Positions 63,902 through 64,000 of a stretch of DNA of 64,000 bases are shown here, piece by piece. Source of the DNA: Dehalococcoidia bacterium (GTDB lineage: Bacteria; Chloroflexota; Dehalococcoidia; Dehalococcoidales; Fen-1064). The stretch is from assembly GCA_011170375.1 (NCBI GenBank), contig DUEV01000001.1:1-64000 (forward strand). Direction: 5' to 3'. Numbering within the stretch: the stretch's first letter is position 1; each line of letters opens with the position of its first letter. A model generated the notes under the pieces. The model ran no database searches. It saw only the letters and a list, made by a program, of their open reading frames with translations, and was not told the origin of the DNA. A program made the position numbers and the translations under genes.

Positions 63902-64000
63902 GTGGCGAAGGACTTTGAACTTATCGAGCATACGGCCGATGTCGGCATCATGGCCTACGGGGCTGATGTGAAGGAGGCCTTTGTCAATACGGCCCGGGGT
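63902..64000 (+). CDS. Archease, N-terminal fragment (cut by window end)
   Basis: Starts at the GTG at 63902, after GAGGTGGAGG. The visible 33 residues FELIEHTADVGIMAYGADVK match the archease N-terminus. Archease helps the RNA ligase RtcB in RNA repair, and rtcB often follows. TATAAT at 63873-63878 is a plausible -10. The rest lies beyond the window. Confidence 0.88.
   Translation, partial: MAKDFELIEHTADVGIMAYGADVKEAFVNTARG

Overview
The window reads as a roughly 50% GC chromosomal segment of an anaerobic bacterium, most likely an uncultured member of the Chloroflexota class Dehalococcoidia. That placement is an inference from gene content: glutamine synthetase next to the archaeal-type nitrogen regulator NrpR, an archaeal-like thymidylate synthase, a selenocysteine formate dehydrogenase, paired acyl-CoA dehydrogenases, class III CoA-transferases, and many small lipoproteins. 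No rRNA or marker protein is present to prove it.

Layout. (1) 1-10.3 kb: a respiratory formate dehydrogenase locus split into two converging halves. fdhB-fdhC and a UbiA/heme O synthase-like gene read rightward; fdhA and a NarL-type response regulator/histidine kinase pair read leftward. fdhA has an in-frame UGA followed by a recognisable SECIS hairpin, so it encodes one selenoprotein. Each half is preceded by an arm of an inverted repeat that is near identical over about 395 bp. Each arm carries a single-membrane-span microprotein and a second small gene. (2) 10.5-15.9 kb: a sugar-phosphate cluster (class II FBPase, PPi-type phosphofructokinase, class II aldolase, phosphoglycerate mutase, ROK glucokinase). 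(3) 16-24 kb: cation transport, alpha/beta hydrolases, a sirtuin and a DUF1614-like membrane protein, with degenerate palindromic elements between genes. (4) 24-33 kb: two acyl-CoA dehydrogenases, lipoproteins (one with a transglutaminase-like domain), PlsY, a phosphoesterase and a proteasome-like Ntn-hydrolase candidate. (5) 32-39 kb: the glnA-nrpR-moeB/thiF run, a beta-propeller lipoprotein and hisHF. (6) 39-49 kb: two small HTH regulators, an acyl-CoA synthetase (NDP-forming) alpha protein, a membrane protein/HTH operon with a palindromic operator, a ferredoxin pair and two CoA-transferases. (7) 49.8-54.5 kb: a DNA repair block (82-aa protein, DnaE2-type polymerase, radical SAM/HhH protein) whose two promoters carry matching LexA-like boxes. 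(8) 54.8-57.6 kb: an ECF sigma factor, an anti-sigma-like DUF4382 membrane protein and a DUF4382 lipoprotein. (9) 58-61 kb: an AT-rich patch ending in a tyrosine recombinase whose start codon lies 2 nt after the tRNA-Lys 3' CCA, probably an integrated element with a 5'-truncated nuclease. (10) 61-64 kb: nitroreductase, thymidylate synthase-like protein, two conserved unknowns and the start of an archease gene.

How it fits together: formate oxidation outside the membrane probably feeds electrons through a diheme cytochrome b to quinone. Central carbon flow can run as glycolysis or gluconeogenesis, the former perhaps using pyrophosphate. Acyl-CoA dehydrogenases, CoA-transferases and an acyl-CoA synthetase suggest organic-acid metabolism. 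The most unusual features are the inverted-repeat fdh locus, a C-terminal module shared by an HTH regulator and the fdh-flanking small proteins, the LexA-like repair block, and the tRNA-abutting recombinase.
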